Assembly (NCBI RefSeq): GCF_000350225.1
Contig: NW_005179179.1
Coordinates: 1-26,322, forward strand
Source: Chondrus crispus
Taxonomy: Eukaryota; Rhodophyta; Florideophyceae; Gigartinales; Gigartinaceae
Reading direction: 5' to 3'
Length of the DNA stretch: 26,322 nt
This document shows positions 16,665 through 25,856 of this stretch, piece after piece (the first letter of the stretch is position 1; the number at the start of each line of letters is the position of its first letter). The position numbers and the translations under genes are program-made. The notes under the pieces are model-generated. The model worked only from the letters and a program-made list of their open reading frames with translations, was not told the origin of the DNA and made no database searches.

Positions 16665-18604
16665 TGGTCCGCAACCCGGACCCTTCAGTGCTATGGCGAA
16701 ACCCACACCGCCAAGCACGTTTCTGGGCCGAAGGGCTCAGGGCTCCGGACTTCCTAGTCCGAGCCATCAAGTTCGGGGTGTACGAAAAGCCGGTCAACTC
16801 AGCCAAATTGGCCACACGCTTTGTACTCCCCGAAATCCCGGTGGAACCTCTAGATTTGGACTGGCTACGCAACGAGCTCACCGATGCCACGCGCCGCCGC
16901 ATCTACGAGGAAATCTGCCCGGTGGAGGCTCACCGCCTCAACAAGCAAGGATTCCCTATCTCCAACGCCTTCATCGTGCGCACGGAAAAGCGACGATTGG
17001 TCGTCAACCTCAAGCGACAGTCAGATCTCTTTCGGTCTGTTCCCGTCAAAATGGAAACACTGGAATCCTTCGCTCTGGAAATCAAGCCGAACGACCACCT
17101 GCTCTCGTTCGACATAGAGAAGGGGTACCATCATTTCAGGCTACATCCGGCTATCCGCAACTGGTTTCTCTTCAGGATCGATGGACGCTACTTTCGCTGT
17201 ATCGCCCTACCGTTTGGATGGAAGCTATCTCCGTTCTACTTCGTCAAGTTCATGCGACCTTTCGTCGAGTACATCAGGGACGGGCTCAATCTTCGCATCC
17301 ACCCGTACATGGACGATTTTCTGGTAGCTGTTCAAGGTCACTCCGAACTCCGAAGAGCCCAGCGGCTCCTGGACCAACTGCTGCAGAAAACCGGTCTTCG
17401 CAGAAAGCCAGGCAAAGGCTGCTGGGACGGGTCGCAACGACTGGACCACCTCGGTTTTGTGATAGACACCAAGGCTCAAGTGTTCGGGATCACGGACAAA
17501 CGGATTCAGAAGATTCAGGCTATCGCTCGGAAACTGCTACAACAAGCCCGACAGAACCGTCGGTTGGTGGAAACATCTTTGTTACGCCACTTCCTCGGGG
17601 TGGCCATCTCATGTTCTCTGGACATGCCGCTCGCCCGCTTCTACACCAGGTCTCTGTACGACTCACTACGGGGACCAACGAAGCGGCGCGTGAAGCTCAA
17701 GCACGCAGCCATCCGGGATCTGATACATTGGAAAGAACTGGTCAAATCACCGTCTACGCGCCCTCTCCATCACCAAACGGCCTCAATGGCAATGCACTCC
17801 GATGCATCAACCTCAATTGGGATGGGAGGGACACTGGGACACGACCTCAGGATGGGGGAACCAGAGGTCTGGGAAGCAAAAGGACTCTGGGATCCGCATC
17901 TGCGGACAAAGCCCATCACCTTTCTGGAACTCAGGGCAGTAACGGACAATCTGAAGGCATTCGCAGACGACCTTCGCAGGGGGACCCATCTCCGCGTATG
18001 GGAGGACAATCAGGTCGTGGTCCACATACTCAACACGATGACCACGCGCTCACCAGCCCTAATGAAGGAACTACGGGCGCTACACAGGGTACTGCTCAAG
18101 CTGGGAATCTCAATCGAGTCACGATACGTCCCTTCTGCCGTCAACCGCTTCGCAGATCGCCTCTCTCGCTTGCGTTCACTGGACGACTGGAGGATCAACA
18201 CCCGGACAATCAGGGCGCTCTTACGCGAGATGGATCCAACAATCGACCGGTTCGCGGATCAAGAATCAACGATCTGCCGCCGGTTCAACAGCCGCTACCG
18301 CTCACCGGGATCCTCAGGAATCGATGCGCTACAGCAACACTGGGGACAAACGATCAACTTCTGGAATCCCCCGCTCAAGCTCATCCCACTCGTCGTGGAA
18401 AAGATCATCCAGGAAACGGCACAGGGTCTCCTGGTCACCCCGTGGTGGCCCGCTCAGTCGTGGTGTTGTCGCCTCAAGGAAATCGGAACGTTTCAGCTGT
18501 TTCAGGCGCCAGACGTCTATCTACCCCCATTGTGGGCCCCACAGCACCTGCCGGCCCCACCGTGGAAAATAGCCATCTGGACGATACGCAGCAGCTTCCG
18601 CTAG
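16664..18604 (+). CDS. Reverse transcriptase-RNase H of the YR retrotransposon
   Basis: This 646-residue protein copies element RNA into DNA. RT motifs in order: RRLVVNLKRQSD near 108, LLSFDIEKGYHHFRLHP near 144, ALPFGWKLSPFYFVKFM near 180, and catalytic YMDD near 215, followed by LDHLGFVID. An RNase H domain follows, with AMHSDAS near 378, ITFLELRAV, the DNQVVVHIL block and a late NRFADRLSR. The C-terminus has TPWWPAQSWC, similar to the segment found after RNase H in DIRS-type elements. The start overlaps the Gag stop (TAATG). It ends at TAG 18602-18604, just where the recombinase homology begins in the -1 frame. Confidence 0.93.
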   Translation: MVRNPDPSVLWRNPHRQARFWAEGLRAPDFLVRAIKFGVYEKPVNSAKLATRFVLPEIPVEPLDLDWLRNELTDATRRRIYEEICPVEAHRLNKQGFPISNAFIVRTEKRRLVVNLKRQSDLFRSVPVKMETLESFALEIKPNDHLLSFDIEKGYHHFRLHPAIRNWFLFRIDGRYFRCIALPFGWKLSPFYFVKFMRPFVEYIRDGLNLRIHPYMDDFLVAVQGHSELRRAQRLLDQLLQKTGLRRKPGKGCWDGSQRLDHLGFVIDTKAQVFGITDKRIQKIQAIARKLLQQARQNRRLVETSLLRHFLGVAISCSLDMPLARFYTRSLYDSLRGPTKRRVKLKHAAIRDLIHWKELVKSPSTRPLHHQTASMAMHSDASTSIGMGGTLGHDLRMGEPEVWEAKGLWDPHLRTKPITFLELRAVTDNLKAFADDLRRGTHLRVWEDNQVVVHILNTMTTRSPALMKELRALHRVLLKLGISIESRYVPSAVNRFADRLSRLRSLDDWRINTRTIRALLREMDPTIDRFADQESTICRRFNSRYRSPGSSGIDALQQHWGQTINFWNPPLKLIPLVVEKIIQETAQGLLVTPWWPAQSWCCRLKEIGTFQLFQAPDVYLPPLWAPQHLPAPPWKIAIWTIRSSFR

Positions 18605-19677
18605 CCGCCGCGCTACGGGGCTCAGTTCCACGCACCGCCGGGGTTGGAAGCTCAGGCGGAGGAACTACTATCGCTGGTCTGATTCACCGCGCTCGTGCGC
18701 CCAACACCTGGAAGAACAATGAGCGATTCTGGCAGAAGTGGACTACGTTCTGTACGTTGGAAAGGATCGACCCATGGGCTGCGGATGAAGGATCTCTGCT
18801 CCGGTACCTCGGTTGGCTCTTCGACTCAGGCACGATTGCTGGCGGATCAGTCAAGAATTACGTCTCCGCAGTGGTAACGGCCCACAAACGCGTCAAATTG
18901 CCCGTTGGATACACCCCACTCATCCAACTCGCGCTGGCCGCCTACCAACAGTCTGACCTGGATCGCCGCGCCGAAAACGACCCGGACGCACACAAGGAAC
19001 GACGGGCCCTCCCGAGCACCGTGGCCAAGAAAATCTTCAACGCTGCAATGGCCGCTCCCGCTCTCAACCGTCAGTTCATTCGCAACGCTACCGCTGTTCT
19101 GGTTTCCTACGTCTTCTTCGAAAGGGGCGAAGCTGGCGCTGCGCTTCGCTTGGACAACATTCAAGTTTCGGAGCAATCAATTGACTTGGCAATTGCTTTA
19201 CGGAAAAATCGATCTTGCGTGGCACATACTCTATCCTACACTAGGCTAGCTCCTGACAAGCCATCGCTCATCGACTTGGTCTTACGGTACGACCGGTACC
19301 GCCGAAACACCCGCTCCACAAGTCGCTACTATTGGGCCCTCCCGGGCCAACGGCTCACACCGTCATCGGCAAGCATCTCACGTTGGCTCCAAGCTTGCTT
19401 GTCTCACGCTGGCGTCACTCCCCCTCCGCAAGTGCTGTGGTCCTCACACTCGCTTCGCATGGGTGCCGCATCGGAATGCGCTGCAATAGGAGTTCCTTCC
19501 TACCGCATTCGCATCTGGGGGGATTGGAGTGTCGCTCGCACAATGGAAGAATCCTATCTCGACGCTCGCGTACAGCCGTGCGAGGATTCCGTCTTCTTTT
19601 TCGGACACCTGTCCGAAATCTCGACTACTCCCTATGGAGTTTCTTCAACATTATTCAGTGCATTCATTGGCAATTGA
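18605..19677 (+). CDS. Tyrosine recombinase of the YR retrotransposon
   Basis: This integrates the circular cDNA. A SAM-like N-terminal domain begins NTWKNNERFWQKW near 18700. The catalytic part has the first Arg in the FERGEAGAALRLDN region (near 19110-19160), the HSLRMG box (His at 19447) and the Tyr nucleophile in MEESYLD (near 19550), the R-H-x-x-R-Y set of phage-integrase-type enzymes. No good Met precedes the domain, so translation probably enters by a -1 shift from the RT frame near 18560-18600. This frame has no stop all the way back to 15493, across the Gag and RT genes. The last six codons and the stop lie inside repeat A2. Confidence 0.88.
19639..19657 (+). repeat. Direct repeat B1
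   Basis: This 19-mer, GTTTCTTCAACATTATTCA, is identical to B2 at 20596-20614. It is contiguous with A2 and lies within the last codons of the recombinase gene. Confidence 0.75.
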
Positions 19678-20136
19678 AATGTGAATTTGGACAAGGGGGC
19701 TTTCGGTTGGAACGCACGACAACTCAGAAGGAAGTGGAAATCAAGTGGACCATTTCATCCGCAGAAAGCCAAGTCAGGATGACTTGGCCACAAGTCAGCG
19801 CCAAGCCACACGCCATGATTTGGAATGATTCTTCGTTCGCGTAATGAAGAACTTGTCAAAAGCAAAAAATCAGCACCAAGTCACGAATGACTTGGTGCGG
19901 TTCTTCGTTCGCGTAATCAACACTTGGCACAAAAATGAATCATCACCAAGTCACACGCAATGGTTTGGCACCCCCACTATAACTTGGCAATGATTGCGAA
20001 TGATTCTTCATTCGCGTCATGGAACTTGGCAGAAATGGAAATTCGGCCACTGTCCGAAAACAGGGCTGTATAAGAGAGGCACGTCAAACTCTCTCTCACC
20101 ACTCTTCTTTCTTCCTCAAGTCGTCGCTTGTTTCTC
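19658..20136 (+). repeat. Direct repeat A2
   Basis: This is the second copy of A1, with 2 substitutions and 2 small indels relative to it. It contains the end of the recombinase ORF and a second TATAAGAG. Confidence 0.9.
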
Positions 20137-20595
20137 CCACCATCCCACCCTCAGCTTCGCTGCTCAGTCATCAAGTCGTCACTGGTTTGTTCTCTCCCTA
20201 CTCTTTCTTGTATGGCTTAACCATTCGGGAATGTTTTTCACACACACGCTGGGTAAGATAACGCGATCTCTCGGTCGCTACTCAAGCCCTCTCATCCTGG
20301 AAATGCCCCCTCATCTTTGAAGCTTACCAAAGCAGAACTCGAACTCAGGTGAGTCATGGACGCGCGCCCCGTATCAAGCCGAATGTGGTCCTCATCCGCC
20401 GAAGCGGGTAGTATCGCAAGGATAGCGGCCCGGGGTGGCATGGAAACGCGCGCCACTACGCTGCTCTGGCCGTTGTATCAACGTTTATGTCCACACCAAT
20501 TGGGGACAGCGAAAGACAGGGGCAATCCTCTGGAATTCAAGGAACGGGAAGCATTTTTTCTGGACCGAGATCTTTAGGTAATAAAGCGTAATCTT
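20137..20595. other. Unique segment between A2 and B2
   Basis: In a simple split-repeat element A2 would be followed directly by B2, so these 459 bp are unexplained. The segment starts with a degenerate echo of the A2 end (AAGTCGTC...TTCTCTCC near 20173). It has an AG-GTGAGT splice-donor-like site at 20346-20353 and a GC-rich part (20356-20577) with no recognisable protein. It may be an insertion, captured host DNA or a true part of the element. Confidence 0.45.
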
Positions 20596-20614
20596 GTTTC
20601 TTCAACATTATTCA
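20596..20614 (+). repeat. Direct repeat B2, likely right end of the element
   Basis: Identical to B1. Because B1 stops exactly where A2 begins, B2's end marks where a circular copy would have opened. Confidence 0.65.
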
Positions 20615-22193
20615 CATTGTTGTATAACCTTTTTTGAACCTTGGAGAATATCGCAAATGCGCTGTAGCTCTGATGGACAACGGGATGGTGCGATGTGCAG
20701 TTGAGGGAACAAAAGCGTACAGAAATTGATCAAGGGGGCTCGGTGTGAGGAATGTAGACTATTTGTAGACTTGACAGTACTTTCCCTCTTAGGATTCCAT
20801 CACACGTGGAACAACATCTGGCATGGATTTTCTTTTAGGCGGCGTCGCAAATTTCGCGATATGGGTGAGCAGTCGTGAGAATGCATAGCCAGCAGCGGGT
20901 TTTTGCGATCCTCTTTTCACATTCTCCGATTTTCTAGACGCGTCACACGTCCGTGGTTGCCACGTTAAAACTAGTTCATGTTCAAAACTTCCCATTCATG
21001 TGAAAAGGATGACTACAGTATGTTCCTGGCTGGGCAATTAGCCGAGAGGGATTAGTGGCTTTTATCGTGACACATCTTGGAGATAGCTATCGGAGCCAAC
21101 CGAGCAAAGAACGATGTGCCCACACCACGTGCCAACATCAAATATATGTTATGGTGCGGTAGACGCCACTCCAGCCATGCTACGGGTATGATGAGAGATG
21201 TAATCATTGCTTCAAATAGGCTGGCCGGAGAGCCGGTCATTAGTTCTATCGATCATGGATAAACTTTTTGATATTTTATACACGAAGAGATTGTGCCAAC
21301 AGACTCAAACTTTTGTACAGACTATCTGTCGACGGCGAATAGCATATCGCTCATGCGTTCTGCTTTGCAAACAACCCTTCTAAATCTCGACTTGGAAACA
21401 TGCCTCTGGTTCCCTCACATCAACGTCTTTGCGAAAGAAGTGGAATTGCTCGGCCAAATTCCTTAAAAGATGTTTGTTTTGCGAGATGATCGGCTATCGA
21501 CATGTGGAGCGCACAAAATGCCCTAGTTGGTAAAGAGTCCTTACATCACTCGCTCTGCCGGCCCCGTACGTTTCCTTGCTATCTGAAATTACACAAAGCT
21601 CTCGTTCTTGATCGGTACAATATGCCAAGGGACGGAAATGTGACTGACCATGTCATGAGGGGAGTCTGCCTCTAGACATACTCTGTACCGTACATTGCCA
21701 CACCACTGCGTGTGATCCATGAAAGTATCCGCGTTCAACCAATCCCCTTCAATGAGTGCTCGTACAGAACTTTTGGACTGGACTGCGCCGAAACGAACAG
21801 TGGATATTGCACGCCTATGACATTTGTGTCGTTTGTATTTCCTCAGGGCCCCCCATAGATCCTCGTTGGCGGCGCAGGTTGAAAGTTAACAGCGCTTTTC
21901 CAATCTGTCTTCAGAATCATGGCCGTATAGGGAACTTTCGGCATATGGGTTTCGCAAACGGGGCAGCGGAGGAATATTTAGATGGCTCCGTAAACATGCA
22001 TGACTGATTTCAAGATTGTGTCTCAAACCCTCTGGCAAAACCACGCCGTCTCCTAGCCCACGAGAAGCGAAATTTTCAACAGGATCGCCCTAATATCTCT
22101 CTCCCGCTTTCTGTGGAGGCCCGAACAGGTATTGCAACGGATTCCATGCAGCGATATTCGTCTTTCAGTGGCAGATAGTGGTCATATCAGAGA
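20615..22193. other. Long intergenic stretch, no gene recognised
   Basis: Balanced composition. Overlapping short frames occur on both strands (for example 21052-21262 and 21756-22007), none with a known motif. No long repeat or terminal repeat was noticed. It may hold old, unrecognisable element debris and the promoter of the Cys-rich gene to the right. Confidence 0.4.
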
Positions 22194-22913
22194 ATGTTTC
22201 AGCTGCAAAACTCTCGCAGGCATGTCTGGAAAGTCATTTCGTGCCTCGCTCTGCTAGCAGTCAGTCAGCCTGTGCTAGGTGCTCCTCTTCTCACGGCCAC
22301 GAAACCTGGGGGGGCGACAGCGTTGGCAACACCTCGTCAACTTGTTTTCCAATGCTCGAAACGCTCTGCAAGTCGCACAAAGACAGGAGATGCAGAGGTG
22401 GTGTTCTTTTCAGGCTGTTCGACGCTGCGGCCAGCGCTTCTCGGACATGAAGATCACGCAGACGGAGCGCGTGCAACTGACGCGGGATCTCTAGTGCAGA
22501 GGTTTGAAGATGTCGAGCCGTTTCTGAAAAGTCGGGCTCTAAACCGAAGCGCCGTTCCTTGCGGAGCGACAGATGGGGTCGTAAAAGTGCCTGTAGGGTA
22601 CGTGCCGGATAGTGATATTCCCATGGCAGAGCTACCCGGCGGCGAGATTTCCGCCAGAAGTGAATCGTCGCTGGGTAGACGCAATCTGCTCAAGCCGGCT
22701 CCAAGGTCAACTGGAAACTTTGCAATGGGTGCACGGATTGTTTCTAGTGGTTCCACTAGAAATAATTCGTGCACCCGTTTGAAAAAACTACCGCCTCCCG
22801 GAGCGCTCATGCCTCATGATTATTGCCGATGCGTCCGTGTCATTTGTATTTCATGTCACGAAAAGTGCTTCTGCGATTTGGAGTGTGTGGTTTCAGCTAG
22901 AACTGTAGAGTAG
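22194..22913 (+). CDS. Secreted Cys-rich protein, intact paralogue of the gene at 13220
   Basis: This 239-residue protein has an N-terminal signal-peptide-like stretch (VWKVISCLALLAVSQPVLG, cleavage likely after AVSQPVLGA). Next come RQLVFQC near 50 and VVFFSGCST near 72, a variable polar linker, a PC near 127, NFAMGARIV near 178, and a C-terminal module HDYCRCVRVIC with C-x-C-x4-C-x6-C-x-C-x3-C spacing. The same blocks in the same order occur at 13220-13897, and the sequences between them are largely unrelated. The design is that of a fast-evolving extracellular disulfide protein. The function and family name are unknown to me. It could be a defence or cell-wall protein, but nothing in the sequence proves that. 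Confidence 0.7.
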   Translation: MFQLQNSRRHVWKVISCLALLAVSQPVLGAPLLTATKPGGATALATPRQLVFQCSKRSASRTKTGDAEVVFFSGCSTLRPALLGHEDHADGARATDAGSLVQRFEDVEPFLKSRALNRSAVPCGATDGVVKVPVGYVPDSDIPMAELPGGEISARSESSLGRRNLLKPAPRSTGNFAMGARIVSSGSTRNNSCTRLKKLPPPGALMPHDYCRCVRVICISCHEKCFCDLECVVSARTVE

Positions 22914-23987
22914 ATACGTGTACTTCAAGGTGTCTGTACACCTGGTCTCACTTTGCATCTGGCCTGTCTGTGTTGTAGTCCGGTGTCCAGATGACAAGTG
23001 GGCATCGGTATGCAGTAAAGAGTGTCTGAAAGTACAGTGGGCGGTACAGACGGCCTGTAAACTAATGTTGCCGGACCAAGATGCCCTTCTTTGGGCCTCG
23101 TCCCTGAAACATTAGTGTCATGATGTGGACAAGCCCAGAGGAGTACCCTTGGGTACCGTCCGAGTATCGCATGGCTTTACTGTACATTGTTGCCTTGGGT
23201 ATAGAGTCGACACTGTGGCCGTACTATGGGGGCGTCCCGCTCTACAGGGCATATCTGGGCATATCAAAGCCCTATTGAATAACTTGCGTGGCAAAGGTGG
23301 GTTCTAGGTTTTTCTGCACAGTCCAAATGTACGCTTCCTGCAGTTCTCGAGCACGCGGATTCCGTACGGTACAAGTAAGAAAAGTGGGTAAGCCGAGAAT
23401 ACACACGTTGGCCTACCGCATGCCACGCTATATTGTATGTGCAATACTCACAGGTACGGTACGTTGAGAGGAGCAGCAAAGCAGCGGAAGGGGCAAAGCG
23501 GTGGGTGTGTTTGGGAATTAATTCTCTCTCCACGAAATGTCGCTGTCGGACTGTCGGAGAGTTGAAATTTACATCTACAGATTGATTGATTCACACGCTC
23601 GACTGTATTCCGCATCAACCCGACGCAGCCCGCCTACACCAACACCTCACACTCCCTCCTTCCCGCATTTCGTGTACATATCGTACGCTACTCACGTATT
23701 GAAGCGCGTTAGCGCCTTACGGACCTGCATACGAGTCCGTTCGCCTCTGTAAACACACATCCCACCCCAATTACCACCACCTATACGTACAGTACATCAC
23801 CTTAGTCCAAAGTTCGCCCCATCCATCTGCTCCCAGACTCACCACAACGCCCTTGAACGAGACACCATCCCACATTACTCTGAGTATACCGTTCCCTGTA
23901 TGCCCACCGCAGGCCCCACCCCCTGCGACATACACCGATCACAAGCATCGCATAAATGACGCGACCTCTCCGTCGTCCCTCCGTCTG
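22914..23987. other. Intergenic stretch upstream of the beta-propeller gene
   Basis: Two small open frames (22918-23115 and 23125-23307) have no recognisable motif. From about 23600 the sequence becomes pyrimidine- and CA-rich, as is common in promoters of compact eukaryotic genomes. Confidence 0.4.
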
Positions 23988-23994
23988 TATAAAA
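23988..23994 (+). promoter_or_regulatory. TATA box of the beta-propeller gene
   Basis: TATAAAA lies 111 bp before the ATG at 24099, followed by a CA-rich leader. It supports the later Met over the earlier ATG at 23853, which lies upstream of the box. Confidence 0.65.
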
Positions 23995-24098
23995 CCAACA
24001 TCACCACCACGTCGTTCAAGCCCCTTCCCCTACACGGCAGTTTCCACGTTCGCGCCCTGATCATCTCTGACAAGCGAGGCTTGTCTAACGTTTTCGTC

Positions 24099-25856
24099 AT
24101 GACCTCCCGATCCGCCATCTCGTTCCTTCTGCTCCTTTCCCTCGCCCTACCCTCCCTCGCCCAGCCCTTCTTCCGCGACACAAAACTCCGCCTCGGCTCC
24201 ACTAACTACTTTGCCGGTATCCCCGTATCCCTCGCCCTCGTCCCTGCAGACCCTTCCCTCCTTCTCGTCGGTACCACAGGCGGTACCATAAGACTCATTC
24301 GCGTCGCCCGCGAAGGCCTCCTTTACTCTGTCGTCAAGGAGCTCGGTGAGGTCTCGGTCGGCGATCGTCGCTCCGTCCTCGGTATTAACGCGGATCCTTT
24401 TGAACCAAACACTTTCTTTGTCTCGACAAGCGTACCGTTTTGGAGGGAAAGAGGTTTTGGAGAAGATGGCTGGCAGAACGGCAGGATCGAAAGACTGTTC
24501 TTTAAACCCGAAACGTTAGAGATACAGCTGGACGAAATCGCAGCCGTGAAGGGCTTGCCTGCCAGCCCAACAACTGCTGGTGTGTACTCTGCGATTGTGG
24601 ATCCGCTCACGGCAAGGTTGCTCATCAGCATCCCTGCCTTCAACAATGGTGGCGTTCCGACCGAGGATGGAGCGCTGCCCGATTCCGTGTTGAGTGGTGC
24701 AATCCTAGACGTAGACATTCGTCGCGGTGGAACTCTTCGAGTGAAATGGTCTAGCTCTAATCCCAAGGTGGCCGTTCCTTTGGACACTCCCGAGCAAAGC
24801 GGGATCGCTATTTATGCCGAAGGAATACGTTCGGCATTCCAAGTCGCCATCTCGAGATTCAATAGACCTTTTCTCGTTGATGGGGGTGCGAACGTGGGTC
24901 GTGGTGAGCGCTCATTATCGTGCTTCCGCTCCAGGCCATTCCTGAAATCCTTCCCAGACAAAGTCATTCGTGTTAGAAGAGGGGAGTACTACGGGCACCC
25001 GAACAGACAGCGGGAGCAGTGCACGTTCATTTCGCCCGAGATTAAACCGGAGGTCGCGCGGTCGAGATTCCCAGGGTACACGCCGCCGCTCTTCACTAAC
25101 ATGGAGGCTATTCGGAAGGGAGACGTCGGGTCAGGCACGGTCGGGGTTGCGTTCTACGAGTCCAACTTGTTCCCAGGGTTCCGAGGGACGCTTCTGGGGA
25201 GCGATTCGGTGCTGGTGTTCGAGAGCGGTCGCGAGGGTCGGAAGGCGCCCGGGCTGGTCGCGTACAGCCTGAAGAAGCAGGTGGCGGTTCGGGTGGGGGG
25301 CACGGCCGGGACGTGTCTCGCGGTGAACATTTTCGGAGACGTGTTTGCGGCGCAAGCGCCGAACCGGACGATCGGTGTGGCGGTGCCGAAAGTCGGGCCT
25401 GCGCGGCGAGGGGCGAAGGGGATCTGGTCGGTGTTCCCGAGCCGCGGGGTGCCCGGCAGCTACATGTTCGTGACGGGCGTGGGCTTGGCGGTGGATGGCG
25501 GGATTGAAATCGGAGGGAATAAGTGCACGGAGGCGGAGATTGTGGACGGGAAGTTGTTGTTGGTGCGGTGCAAGGTGCCCGGCGTGGAGAGTTTCCAACG
25601 CACGCCGCTGGATGTTTCCGTCGGCGAGTTTAAACTGACGTCCGCTTTCACGATCTTGAACCCGCTGATCGCGCAACCCTCGGTTGGCGAGATCGGCGAC
25701 GACGACGGCAACGGCGACGAGGACTTGTCGGAGGAGGGGTCGCCAGAGGGGTCGCCGGAGGAATCGGCTGAGGAGTCGGCTGAGGAAAATTTGATCCTGT
25801 CCCCGAGTGACGGCTCCGTTGTTCGGGAGTTCTCATCGGAGGACTTGGAACTGTAA
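24099..25856 (+). CDS. Secreted glucose/sorbosone-dehydrogenase-like beta-propeller with IPT/TIG domain
   Basis: This 585-residue protein starts with a signal peptide (SAISFLLLLSLALPSLAQ). The frame is open from 23853, but the TATA box and the signal peptide both favour 24099. Residues ~30-430 read as a six-bladed propeller of the soluble quinoprotein / HHIP-like type: LVGTTGGTIRLIRV early, LGINADPF near 92, IYAEGIRSAFQVAI near 245, and PDKVIRVRRGEYYGHPN near 285, the family's typical blade block. Residues ~440-520 fit an IPT/TIG immunoglobulin-like fold (VFPSRGVPGSYMFVTGVGL ... IGGNKCTEA). An acidic, Ser/Pro/Glu tail with GSPE/ESAEE repeats ends the protein. Whether quinone-binding and catalytic residues are kept is not clear, so an enzymatic role is unproven and a binding role is equally likely. 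It is probably a host gene, without introns. Confidence 0.75.
   Translation: MTSRSAISFLLLLSLALPSLAQPFFRDTKLRLGSTNYFAGIPVSLALVPADPSLLLVGTTGGTIRLIRVAREGLLYSVVKELGEVSVGDRRSVLGINADPFEPNTFFVSTSVPFWRERGFGEDGWQNGRIERLFFKPETLEIQLDEIAAVKGLPASPTTAGVYSAIVDPLTARLLISIPAFNNGGVPTEDGALPDSVLSGAILDVDIRRGGTLRVKWSSSNPKVAVPLDTPEQSGIAIYAEGIRSAFQVAISRFNRPFLVDGGANVGRGERSLSCFRSRPFLKSFPDKVIRVRRGEYYGHPNRQREQCTFISPEIKPEVARSRFPGYTPPLFTNMEAIRKGDVGSGTVGVAFYESNLFPGFRGTLLGSDSVLVFESGREGRKAPGLVAYSLKKQVAVRVGGTAGTCLAVNIFGDVFAAQAPNRTIGVAVPKVGPARRGAKGIWSVFPSRGVPGSYMFVTGVGLAVDGGIEIGGNKCTEAEIVDGKLLLVRCKVPGVESFQRTPLDVSVGEFKLTSAFTILNPLIAQPSVGEIGDDDGNGDEDLSEEGSPEGSPEESAEESAEENLILSPSDGSVVREFSSEDLEL

Larger units (their letters stand above)
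15131..20614 (+). mobile_element. Tyrosine-recombinase retrotransposon (Ngaro/DIRS-like), apparently intact
   Basis: The order is A1 (15131-15608), Gag-like ORF, RT-RNase H ORF, YR ORF, B1 (19639-19657), A2 (19658-20136), a 459-bp unique stretch, B2 (20596-20614). The A repeats are about 480 bp and differ by two substitutions, one T indel and one AG indel. B1 and B2 are an identical 19-mer; B1 abuts A2, and B2 marks the likely right end. These are split direct repeats, the signature of Ngaro/PAT-type elements that integrate through a circular intermediate with a tyrosine recombinase. No DIRS-type methyltransferase domain and no Ngaro-type hydrolase domain was seen, so the subgroup is uncertain. 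Intact ORFs and near-identical repeats indicate recent insertion. No target duplication is expected. Confidence 0.85.

Noticed and set aside
15060..20650. Target-site duplication around the YR element, from similar TGTAAACCTTTTTG and TGTATAACCTTTTTTG in the two flanks
   Set aside because: The matches are imperfect, T-rich and at different distances from the ends. Tyrosine-recombinase elements do not make duplications.
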